46,857 bases of DNA from an uncultured Oscillospiraceae bacterium (GTDB lineage Bacteria > Bacillota > Clostridia > Oscillospirales > Oscillospiraceae). The position numbers were made by a program, and so were the translations under genes. The notes beneath the pieces are model-generated. The model ran no database searches. It had not been told where the DNA came from and saw nothing but the letters and a program-made list of their open reading frames with translations. Within the stretch, counting starts at the first letter, position 1; the number at the start of each line of letters is the position of its first letter. The DNA lies in NCBI GenBank assembly GCA_944385465.1, contig CALWXH010000008.1, forward strand, positions 1 to 46,857, in the 5' to 3' direction. Of this stretch, positions 41,187 to 46,857 are shown in pieces.

Positions 41187-42359
41187 TCAGTGGTGGAACA
41201 GTCTCATCCCCGTAAACGCCATCACCATGCCGTACTTATCCGCCGTCTCGATGACGTTGTCGTCCCGGATGGAGCCGCCGGGCTGGGCGATATACTGCAC
41301 GCCGGACTTCCGGGCCCGCTCCACGTTGTCCCCGAAGGGGAAGAAGGCGTCGGAGCCCAGGGACACGTCCTTCATGGTGGCGATCCAGGCTTTTTTCTCC
41401 TCCCGGGTGAGGGGCTCGGGGCGGACCTTAAAGGTCTGCTGCCACACGCCGTCGGCCAGCACGTCCTCCCACTCGTCGGAGATATACACGTCGATGGCGT
41501 TGTCCCGGTTGGGCCGGCGGATGCCGTCCACAAACTGCAGGCCCAGTACCTTGGGGTGCTGGCGCAGCATCCAGTTGTCCGCCTTGTTGCCTGCCAGCCG
41601 GGTGCAGTGGATGCGGCTCTGCTGGCCGGCGCCCACGCCGATGGTCTGGCCGTTCTTCACATAGCACACGGAATTGGACTGGGTGTATTTCAGGGTGAGC
41701 AGGGCCAGGAGCAGGTCGTGCTTGGCCTGCTGGGGCAGCTCCTTGTTCCGGGTGACGATGTTGTCCAGCAGCGCCTCGTTGATTTCGAAGTTGTTGTAGC
41801 CCTGCTGGAAGGTGATGCCGTAGATGTGGCGCAGCTCGATGGGGGAGGGCTCATAGCCGGGGTCGATCTGGACCACGTTGTAGTTGCCCTTCTTCTTGGT
41901 CTTGAGGATGGCCAGGGCCTCGTCGGTATAGCCCGGGGCGATGACGCCGTCGGACACTTCCATGGCCAGGAAGCGGGCGGTGGGCTCGTCGCACACCTCG
42001 CTCAGGGCGGCCCAGTCGCCGTAAGAGCACAGCCGGTCGGCCCCCCGGGCCTTGATATAGGCCCGGGCGATGGGGGAGGTATCGTAGCCGTCGGCAAAGT
42101 AGATCTGCTGTTCCACCTCGGTCAGCTCGGTGCCCAGGGCGGCGCCGGCGGGGGAGACGTGCTTGAAGGAGGCGGCGGCGGGGATGCCGGTGGCCTTCTT
42201 CAGTGCCTTCACCAGCTGCCAGGAGTTGAGGGCGTCCATAAAATTGATATAGCCCGGCTTGCCGTTGAGGACGGTGAGGGGCAGCTCTCCCTCATCCATA
42301 AAGATCCGGGCGGGTTTCTGGTTGGGGTTGCAGCCGTATTTCAGTTCCAGCTCTTTCAT
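41187..42359 (-). CDS. purH: AICAR transformylase, stand-alone
   Basis: A 390-residue enzyme that formylates AICAR with 10-formyl-tetrahydrofolate. It corresponds only to the C-terminal domain of classical bifunctional PurH. Key sites: FKHVSPAGAALGTE (catalytic Lys-His), TLKYTQSNSVCYVKNGQTIG, GAGQQSRIHCTRLA, SDAFFPFGDNVERA and the end YIAQPGGSIRDDNVIETADK. The N-terminal MGS-like IMP cyclohydrolase domain is absent, and the start has a GGAGTG site, so this is not a truncation by the window or a frameshift. The missing activity is supplied by the PurO-type gene immediately upstream. Confidence 0.93.
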   Translation of the reverse strand: MKELELKYGCNPNQKPARIFMDEGELPLTVLNGKPGYINFMDALNSWQLVKALKKATGIPAAASFKHVSPAGAALGTELTEVEQQIYFADGYDTSPIARAYIKARGADRLCSYGDWAALSEVCDEPTARFLAMEVSDGVIAPGYTDEALAILKTKKKGNYNVVQIDPGYEPSPIELRHIYGITFQQGYNNFEINEALLDNIVTRNKELPQQAKHDLLLALLTLKYTQSNSVCYVKNGQTIGVGAGQQSRIHCTRLAGNKADNWMLRQHPKVLGLQFVDGIRRPNRDNAIDVYISDEWEDVLADGVWQQTFKVRPEPLTREEKKAWIATMKDVSLGSDAFFPFGDNVERARKSGVQYIAQPGGSIRDDNVIETADKYGMVMAFTGMRLFHH

Positions 42360-42389
42360 GACAAAACACTCCTTTTTCGCGGCGCGCGT

Positions 42390-43097
42390 TTACTGGTGCT
42401 TGTTGACGATGACGGTGTCCATCTTCCCGGTGGACAGATCCCGGTAGCACACATACAGGGACACCTTGTTGTCCTCGTTGAGGCTGGCCCACAGCTGGTC
42501 CGCCAGGGTGCGGGCGTCGGGAGCGGTGAGGGCCACCCGGCGGGGCTCTCCCTCAAAGGAGGGCAGGGGGTCGGCGTTTTCCTGGTAGGTGTGGATGAAC
42601 CGGCCCTCTCCCGCCAGGGGGGCGTCGTACTCATAGAAGAAACGCAGGTTGCAGTCCGGGTTGCCGTCGGCGGACTTCAGGATGGACAGCTTGAAGCTGC
42701 CGTCCGGGGCGAGCAGGCCGGAGATCCGGGGAGTATAGTTGGGGGGATCGGGCTCGAAACAGCGGGTGCGCAGGGCCTCGTTGAAGGTGATGCCCCGCAG
42801 CAGGCAGTCCCGGATGGTGTCCGTCTGGTCCCCGTTGGTGACTACCACGCCCCGGCCCACCATGCGCACCGGGTGGTAGATGATCAGGGAGGGATCGGTC
42901 ATTTTGGACTCGTCGTAGGCCCGGGTGCGGATGCCGTCCTCGGTGGCCTCGAAGATCCGGTTGCGGCTGTTCTCGCTGCGGCCCATGATGAAATAGGCGA
43001 TGACCGCCTTCCGGTTGTCCGCGGAGCGGCCCAGCACGATGCCCCGGCCGGGATAGGGGTGCTCCCGCAGGAGCTGGCACAGGTCAAGGGTATTCAT
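42390..43097 (-). CDS. purO: PurO-type IMP cyclohydrolase
   Basis: A 235-residue protein of the archaeal-type IMP cyclohydrolase family, which closes FAICAR to IMP. Recognised by YPGRGIVLGRSADNRKAVIAYF at the start, IMGRSENSRNR, DPSLIIYHPVR, VVTNGDQTDTI and NYTPRISGLL. The ATG at 43097 follows GAGGAGGACAACC. It ends 30 bp before the stand-alone transformylase gene, so the two together replace classical PurH. PurO was first known from archaea but also occurs in some Clostridia. A terminator-like hairpin lies just upstream. Confidence 0.9.
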   Translation of the reverse strand: MNTLDLCQLLREHPYPGRGIVLGRSADNRKAVIAYFIMGRSENSRNRIFEATEDGIRTRAYDESKMTDPSLIIYHPVRMVGRGVVVTNGDQTDTIRDCLLRGITFNEALRTRCFEPDPPNYTPRISGLLAPDGSFKLSILKSADGNPDCNLRFFYEYDAPLAGEGRFIHTYQENADPLPSFEGEPRRVALTAPDARTLADQLWASLNEDNKVSLYVCYRDLSTGKMDTVIVNKHQ

Positions 43098-43128
43098 GGT
43101 TGTCCTCCTCGTGTTCAAAAATACAAAA

Positions 43129-43159
43129 GGGCGCACCAGCTTTGTCACTTGGTGCGCCC
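43129..43159 (-). terminator. Terminator-like hairpin between purN and purO
   Basis: GGGCGCACCA (43129-43138) pairs with TGGTGCGCCC (43150-43159); on the minus strand it is followed by TTTTGTATTTTTG. It lies inside the cluster, 32 bp before the purO start, and could attenuate expression of purO-purH-purD. Confidence 0.7.
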
Positions 43160-43258
43160 AGACGGTCGGCAGATGCAGGGGCGGCACTCCCTGTGGTTGG
43201 ACCCACTTCCGTCAGTCATGCCGCTTGCTGGATTGTTGGGCGCAGGGAAACACCCGCG

Positions 43259-43891
43259 TCATTGGGGAAGAATGCGCACCGTGCGGCCCTCCACCCGCAG
43301 CCGTCCCTGGCAGAACAGGGAGACAGCCTGGGGCAGGATGACCCACTCGGCCTGTTCCATCACCCGGCGCTGCAATACCTCCGGGGTGTCTCCGTCCTGG
43401 ATGTACACCGCCTTTTGCAGCACGATGGGGCCGCCGTCGCACTCCTCGCTGACGAAGTGCACCGTGGCGCCGGTGACCTTGACCCCGTAGGCCAGGGCCT
43501 TTTCATGGACGTGGAGGCCGTAGCAGCCCTCCCCGCAGAAGGAGGGGATGAGGGCGGGGTGGACATTGAGGATGGCGTTGGGGAAGGCCTGCACCATCTC
43601 CTGGGTGAGGATGACCATGAAGCCGGCCAGCACCACCAGATCGATGTCCAGCTCCCGCAGCTTGTCCACCAGGGCCACCGTCATGGCCTGGCTGGAGGGA
43701 TAGTCCTTCCGGGCCACCACATAGCCGGGGATACCGGCCCGGGCCGCCCGCTCCAGGGCGTAGGCGCCGGGTTTGGAGGCGATGACCGCGACGATCTCGC
43801 CGCCTCCCAGCTCATTCCGGCCCTGGGCGTCGATGAGGGCCTGCAGGTTGGTTCCGCCCCCGGAGACCAGGACGGCGATGCGTTTGGACAT
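43259..43891 (-). CDS. purN: Phosphoribosylglycinamide formyltransferase
   Basis: A 210-residue folate-dependent GAR transformylase. Motifs: IAVLVSGGGTNLQALIDA, VVLAGFMVILTQEMV, the catalytic Asn-His of NAILNVHPALIPSF and the Asp in SEECDGGPIVLQK. The Ser-Phe-Cys-Gly-Glu-Gly loop is slightly different from the usual FPGLHG but lies in a known variable segment. Start at 43891 follows CGGAGGTGTTCC, which directly abuts insertion B. Confidence 0.96.
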   Translation of the reverse strand: MSKRIAVLVSGGGTNLQALIDAQGRNELGGGEIVAVIASKPGAYALERAARAGIPGYVVARKDYPSSQAMTVALVDKLRELDIDLVVLAGFMVILTQEMVQAFPNAILNVHPALIPSFCGEGCYGLHVHEKALAYGVKVTGATVHFVSEECDGGPIVLQKAVYIQDGDTPEVLQRRVMEQAEWVILPQAVSLFCQGRLRVEGRTVRILPQ

Positions 43892-43904
43892 AGGAACACC
43901 TCCG

Positions 43905-44024
43905 AATTAGGAATTAAGAGTTAGAAATTAGGAATGATGGAGTGCGCCTGCGGCGCACAATTTGAAATGAATCCGGCGGAGCCGGACACCACAATTCCTA
44001 ACTCCTCATTCCTCATTCCTAATT
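43905..44024. mobile_element. Heptad-ended insertion B (gene-less, MITE-like)
   Basis: A 120-bp segment filling the purM-purN spacer. Both ends carry AATTAGG-type heptads in inverted orientation, as in insertion A. The middle holds two small hairpins, GTGCGCC-TGC-GGCGCAC and CCGGC-GGA-GCCGG, and shares GAGT-CGCC and CGGAGCCG blocks with insertion C. It begins 3 bases after the purM stop codon and ends 13 bases before the purN start (minus strand). Confidence 0.65.
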
Positions 44025-44027
44025 TTA

Positions 44028-45071
44028 TCAAACCAGTGTTACGCCGGCGTCGCCGGCCACCACTTCGCCCACCTGCCAGGCGGACTCGCCGGCGTCGCGC
44101 AGCAGCTCCAGGGCACGGTCGGCCTGGTCGGCGCTTACGGCCAGCACCATGCCCAGACCCATGTTGAAGGTGTTGTACATATCCCGCTCCGGGATGTTCC
44201 CGGCCTTCTGGATCACGTCGAAGATGGCGGGGCGGGGGAAGGCGTCCAGGTGGACGCGGGCGGTGAGGCCGTCGGTCATCATCCGGGGCACGTTCTCATA
44301 GAACCCGCCGCCGGTGATGTGGCTGATGGCGTGGACATCCACGCCGCCCTTCAGCAGGGACAGGATGGCCTTCACATAGATGCGGGTGGGGGCGAGCAGG
44401 GCGTCCCCCAGGCTTCTGCCGCCCAGATCTTCCCGGGGAGAGGTGAGGTCGGCATGCTCCACATCCAGCACCTTGCGCACCAGGGAGAACCCGTTGGAGT
44501 GGACGCCGGTGGAGCCCAGGCCGATGAGCACGTCCCCCTGGGCCAGACGGGAGCCGTCGATGATCTTTTCCTCATCCACAATGCCCACGGCAAATCCGGC
44601 CAGGTCATAGTCGTCGTCGGCCATCATGCCCGGGTGCTCGGCGGTCTCCCCGCCCACCAGGGCGCAGCCGGCCTGGCGGCAGCCCTCGGCCACACCCTCC
44701 ACGATGCTGGCAATGCGCACCGGCTGGTTTTTGCCGCAGGCGATGTAATCCAGGAAGAACAGGGGGGCGGCGCCGCCGCAGATGATGTCGTTGACGCACA
44801 TGGCCACGCAGTCGATGCCGATGGTGTTGTGCCGGTCCAGCAGCATGGCCAGGCGCAGCTTGGTGCCCACACCGTCGGTGCCGGACACCAGCACCGGCTT
44901 TTTCATCCCGGAGAACTCCGGGGCGAACATACCGCCGAAGCCGCCCAGGGCGCCCATGACGCCGGGGATGTAGGTGGACTCCACCATGGGCTTGATGCGC
45001 TCTACTGCCTCATAGCCGGCGGTGACGTCCACGCCGGCGGCGGCGTAGGACTCAGAGTGAGAGTTCTTCAT
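44028..45071 (-). CDS. purM: Phosphoribosylformylglycinamidine cyclo-ligase (AIR synthetase)
   Basis: A 347-residue ATP-dependent enzyme forming the imidazole ring of AIR. Family motifs: [70 protein letters not shown] and [14 protein letters not shown]. The ATG at 45071 has AGGAGG 9 bases upstream; a TTG two codons before is less likely. The gene lies between insertions B and C, which leave both its ribosome site and its stop codon intact. Confidence 0.97.
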   Translation of the reverse strand: MKNSHSESYAAAGVDVTAGYEAVERIKPMVESTYIPGVMGALGGFGGMFAPEFSGMKKPVLVSGTDGVGTKLRLAMLLDRHNTIGIDCVAMCVNDIICGGAAPLFFLDYIACGKNQPVRIASIVEGVAEGCRQAGCALVGGETAEHPGMMADDDYDLAGFAVGIVDEEKIIDGSRLAQGDVLIGLGSTGVHSNGFSLVRKVLDVEHADLTSPREDLGGRSLGDALLAPTRIYVKAILSLLKGGVDVHAISHITGGGFYENVPRMMTDGLTARVHLDAFPRPAIFDVIQKAGNIPERDMYNTFNMGLGMVLAVSADQADRALELLRDAGESAWQVGEVVAGDAGVTLV

Positions 45072-45090
45072 GGCCAAAACCTCCTGATGA

Positions 45091-45213
45091 AATTAGAAGT
45101 TAGGAATTAGGAGTTAGGAGTTAGGAATTAGGAGTGACAGAGTACGCCATTGAAACTTGGCCCGACGGAGCCGAGCACCCAAATTCCTAATTTCTCATTC
45201 CTAATTCCTAATT
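45091..45213. mobile_element. Heptad-ended insertion C (gene-less, MITE-like)
   Basis: A 123-bp segment in the purF-purM spacer with seven to eight heptads (AATTAGG, AGTTAGG, AATGAGA) arranged as inverted arrays around a core of about 50 bp. The core aligns by eye with that of insertion B (GAGTACGCC, CGACGGAGCCGAGCACCC). It is bordered on the purF side by a perfect 33-base palindrome. Confidence 0.65.
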
Positions 45214-45246
45214 GCAAAGAATAAGCGCTTTGCGCTTATTCTTTGC
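45214..45246. other. Perfect 15-bp stem hairpin over the purF stop codon
   Basis: GCAAAGAATAAGCGC, TTT loop, GCGCTTATTCTTTGC. The purF stop (45236-45238) lies in one arm and the other arm is an inverted copy of the gene's last codons. No U-run follows, so it is more an mRNA 3'-end or insertion-associated structure than a terminator. Confidence 0.6.
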
Positions 45247-46660
45247 CGGTCCAGCAGTAGGTGCACACCTTGTCCCGGTCCAGTCCGATGGCCTCCAGCA
45301 GGCCGTCCAGCGACTGATAGCCCAGGGAGCTGAAGTGGAGCTGCTCGCAGATGGTGCTCAGCAGGCACTTGCCCCGCTGGGTGGAGGCGTCGGCGTATTC
45401 CTCCAGGTGCTTCTGGCCCTCGTCCCCCTCGATCTCCTGGACGGTGCGCCGGGCGATGAGCTCCATGTCGGAGTTGCTCCGGGAGAAGTTGAGATACTTG
45501 CAGCCGTACATGATGGGGGGGCAGGCGGAGCGGATGTGCACTTCCTGGGCGCCGGACTCGTAGAGGAAGTCCACCGTCTCCCGCAGCTGGGTACCCCGGA
45601 CGATGGAGTCGTCCACGAACAGCAGCTTCTTGCCCTCGATGAGCTCGGGGACGGGGATCTGCTTCATCTTGGCCACCTGGTTGCGCACCTCCTGGTTGGC
45701 GGGCATGAAGGAGCGGGGCCAGGTGGGGGTGTACTTCACGAAGGGCCGGGCGAAGGGCTTGCCGCTGCGGTTGGCAAAGCCGATGGCGTGGGGCAGGCCG
45801 GAGTCGGGCACGCCGGCCACGTAGTCCACCTTGGGCAGGGCGCCCCGGCTGATCTCGTCCCGGGCCATGATCTCACCGTTGCGGTAGCGCATGACCTCCA
45901 CGTTGATGCCCTGGTAGTTGGAGTTGGGGTAGCCGTAGTAGGTCCACAGGAAGGCGCAGATCTTCATCTCCTTCCCGGCGGGGGAGAGGGTCTCGAACCC
46001 GTCGGCGGTGATGCGCACGATCTCCTGGGGCCCCAGCTCATAGGCGTCGGTGTAGCCCAGCTTGTGGTAGGCGAAGGACTCGAAGGAGACGCAGTGGGCC
46101 CCCTCCTTCTGCCCGATCAGGACCGGCAGGCGGCCCACCCGGTCCCGGGCGGCGATGATCTCCCCCTTCTCCGTGAGGATGAGCAGGGTGAGAGAGCCCT
46201 GGATCTCCTTCTGCGCGTGGAGAATGCCGTCCACCAGATTGTCCTTCTGGTTGATGAGGGCGGCGGCCAGCTCGGTGGAGTTGACCTTGCCGGAGCTCAT
46301 GGCCATAAACTGGTGGCCGTGGTCGGAGAAGTATTTCTGGATCAGCTGCTCCGCGTTGTTGATGATGCCCACGGTGGTGATGGCGTAAAGCCCCAGGTGG
46401 GACCGCACCAGCAGGGGCTGGGGGTCGGTGTCGCTGATGCAGCCGATGCCGCTCTGGCCGTGAAACTCGGTCAGGTCCTTTTCAAATTTGGTTCGGAACG
46501 GAGTGTTCTCAATGGAGTGGATCTGCCGCTGGAAGCCGTCCTGCTGATCGTGGATCAGCATGCCGCCCCGGCGGGTCCCCAGGTGGGAGTGGTAGTCCAC
46601 TCCGAAGAAAATGTCCAGGGTCACGTCCTGGTGTGCTACTGCGCCAAAAAAGCCGCCCAT
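45236..46660 (-). CDS. purF: PurF-like amidophosphoribosyltransferase without N-terminal Cys
   Basis: A 474-residue protein matching the first enzyme of purine synthesis. The N-terminal Ntn-type domain starts MGGFFGAVAHQD, where active PurF has Cys as residue 1 after processing (CGVFGI); here that position is Gly. SHLGTRRGGM replaces the usual LQHRGQEGAG. The C-terminal PRPP site is normal (LLFVDDSIVRGTQLRETV). Four cysteine positions fitting the Bacillus-type [4Fe-4S] cluster are kept (KICAFLW, ACPPIMYGC, KCLLSTIC, VCTYCWTGKE). The start at 46660 has AGGGAGG 7 bases upstream; the longer frame adds residues coded by a hairpin. It probably uses free ammonia or a separate glutaminase. This subfamily is widespread in clostridia beside ordinary PurF. 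Confidence 0.9.
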   Translation of the reverse strand: MGGFFGAVAHQDVTLDIFFGVDYHSHLGTRRGGMLIHDQQDGFQRQIHSIENTPFRTKFEKDLTEFHGQSGIGCISDTDPQPLLVRSHLGLYAITTVGIINNAEQLIQKYFSDHGHQFMAMSSGKVNSTELAAALINQKDNLVDGILHAQKEIQGSLTLLILTEKGEIIAARDRVGRLPVLIGQKEGAHCVSFESFAYHKLGYTDAYELGPQEIVRITADGFETLSPAGKEMKICAFLWTYYGYPNSNYQGINVEVMRYRNGEIMARDEISRGALPKVDYVAGVPDSGLPHAIGFANRSGKPFARPFVKYTPTWPRSFMPANQEVRNQVAKMKQIPVPELIEGKKLLFVDDSIVRGTQLRETVDFLYESGAQEVHIRSACPPIMYGCKYLNFSRSNSDMELIARRTVQEIEGDEGQKHLEEYADASTQRGKCLLSTICEQLHFSSLGYQSLDGLLEAIGLDRDKVCTYCWTGKE

Positions 46661-46695
46661 TATGTCCTCCCTGTAGTTACTCGAAATTTTCCATG

Positions 46696-46726
46696 GCGAC
46701 TGTGCCGCCGCAGGCGGCACAGTCGC
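46696..46726. other. Perfect 14-bp stem hairpin between purC and purF
   Basis: GCGACTGTGCCGCC pairs with GGCGGCACAGTCGC around a 3-base loop, 14 bases after the purC stop and about 25 bases before the purF ribosome site. No U-run. It may set relative expression of the two genes. Confidence 0.6.
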
Positions 46727-46740
46727 TTATAGATGCAGAA

Positions 46741-46857
46741 TTACTTGCCCAGCAGACGGCGGGCCATCTCCTGATAGGCGCCCTCCACGTTGCCCAGGTC
46801 CCGGCGGAAGCGGTCCTTGTCCAGCTTCTCCCCGGTCTTGGAGTCCCAGAACCGGCA
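46741..46857 (-). CDS. purC: SAICAR synthetase, C-terminal end
   Basis: Only the last 38 codons are inside the window: [17 protein letters not shown] and then [21 protein letters not shown] before the stop. This matches the C-terminus of the clostridial type of phosphoribosylaminoimidazole-succinocarboxamide synthase, which ligates aspartate to CAIR. It is the most upstream purine gene visible, so the operon promoter lies outside the window. Confidence 0.85.
   Translation of the reverse strand, partial: CRFWDSKTGEKLDKDRFRRDLGNVEGAYQEMARRLLGK

Noticed and set aside
43160-43258. Purine riboswitch in the purN-purO spacer
   Set aside because: I could not find the conserved three-way-junction core of the guanine/adenine aptamer; only a simple hairpin with a T-rich tail is present.
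40763-45213. CRISPR-like repeats in the purine spacers
   Set aside because: The AATTAGG heptads are 7 bases long, back to back without spacers of constant length, and arranged as inverted ends of discrete segments.
46661-46720. Twenty extra N-terminal residues for PurF
   Set aside because: They would be coded by the purC-purF hairpin; the strong AGGGAGG site lies inside that stretch and points to the start at 46660.

Overview
The window looks like a GC-rich clostridial chromosome, most like Oscillospiraceae of the Flavonifractor/Intestinimonas type. This is inferred from protein style (SLH modules, a CotH/VTC/DUF4956 locus, AsrAB, a stand-alone PurO-type IMP cyclohydrolase, strong AGGAGG ribosome sites) and not from a marker gene. 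No rRNA, tRNA or CRISPR array was seen.

Layout. 1-2.6 kb (minus): 5' part of a GMP synthase ATP-pyrophosphatase gene and a TGS/uridine-kinase-like protein. 2.7-8.7 kb (plus): two secreted SLH-domain proteins, the first broken by a frameshift, the second a large phosphoesterase. 8.8-15.3 kb: a ferredoxin-domain aldo/keto reductase, a heterodimeric ABC exporter, a decayed SLC13-type permease and an orphan protein. 15.4-18.1 kb: scrambled remains of a conjugative element. 18.2-23.4 kb: a LysR regulator divergent from two M24-fold paralogs and a SLC13-type carboxylate transporter. 23.8-24.5 kb: yebC. 24.6-31.2 kb (minus): a GntR-controlled operon for a cytoplasmic molybdoenzyme whose electron input is an AsrAB module with a TorD chaperone fused to AsrA. 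31.3-32.8 kb: an HD hydrolase and an HTH protein with a decapeptide-repeat tail. 33.0-38.6 kb: CotH kinase, DUF4956 membrane protein and VTC polymerase, divergent from a two-component system. 38.7-39.2 kb: an XRE regulator. 39.5-46.9 kb (minus): the purine cluster purC-purF-purM-purN-purO-purH-purD, with three related heptad-repeat insertions in its spacers.

How the genes fit together. The purine cluster covers most steps from PRPP to IMP (purL, purE/K and purB are not in the window). Two glutamine-dependent purine enzymes here lack the expected glutaminase parts: PurF has Gly where the catalytic Cys should be, and GuaA begins directly at the ATP-pyrophosphatase domain. The last two IMP steps are done by separate proteins (PurH transformylase alone plus PurO). 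The molybdoenzyme operon encodes catalytic subunit, four-cluster ferredoxin, iron-sulfur relay and NAD(P)H flavoprotein, but no Tat signal and no membrane anchor, so it predicts a soluble NAD(P)H-driven reductase of unknown substrate. The best candidates for undescribed biology are this reductase, the CotH-DUF4956-VTC locus with its two-component system, the M24-like pair lacking metal ligands, and the insertion family that carries a four-helix-bundle gene.
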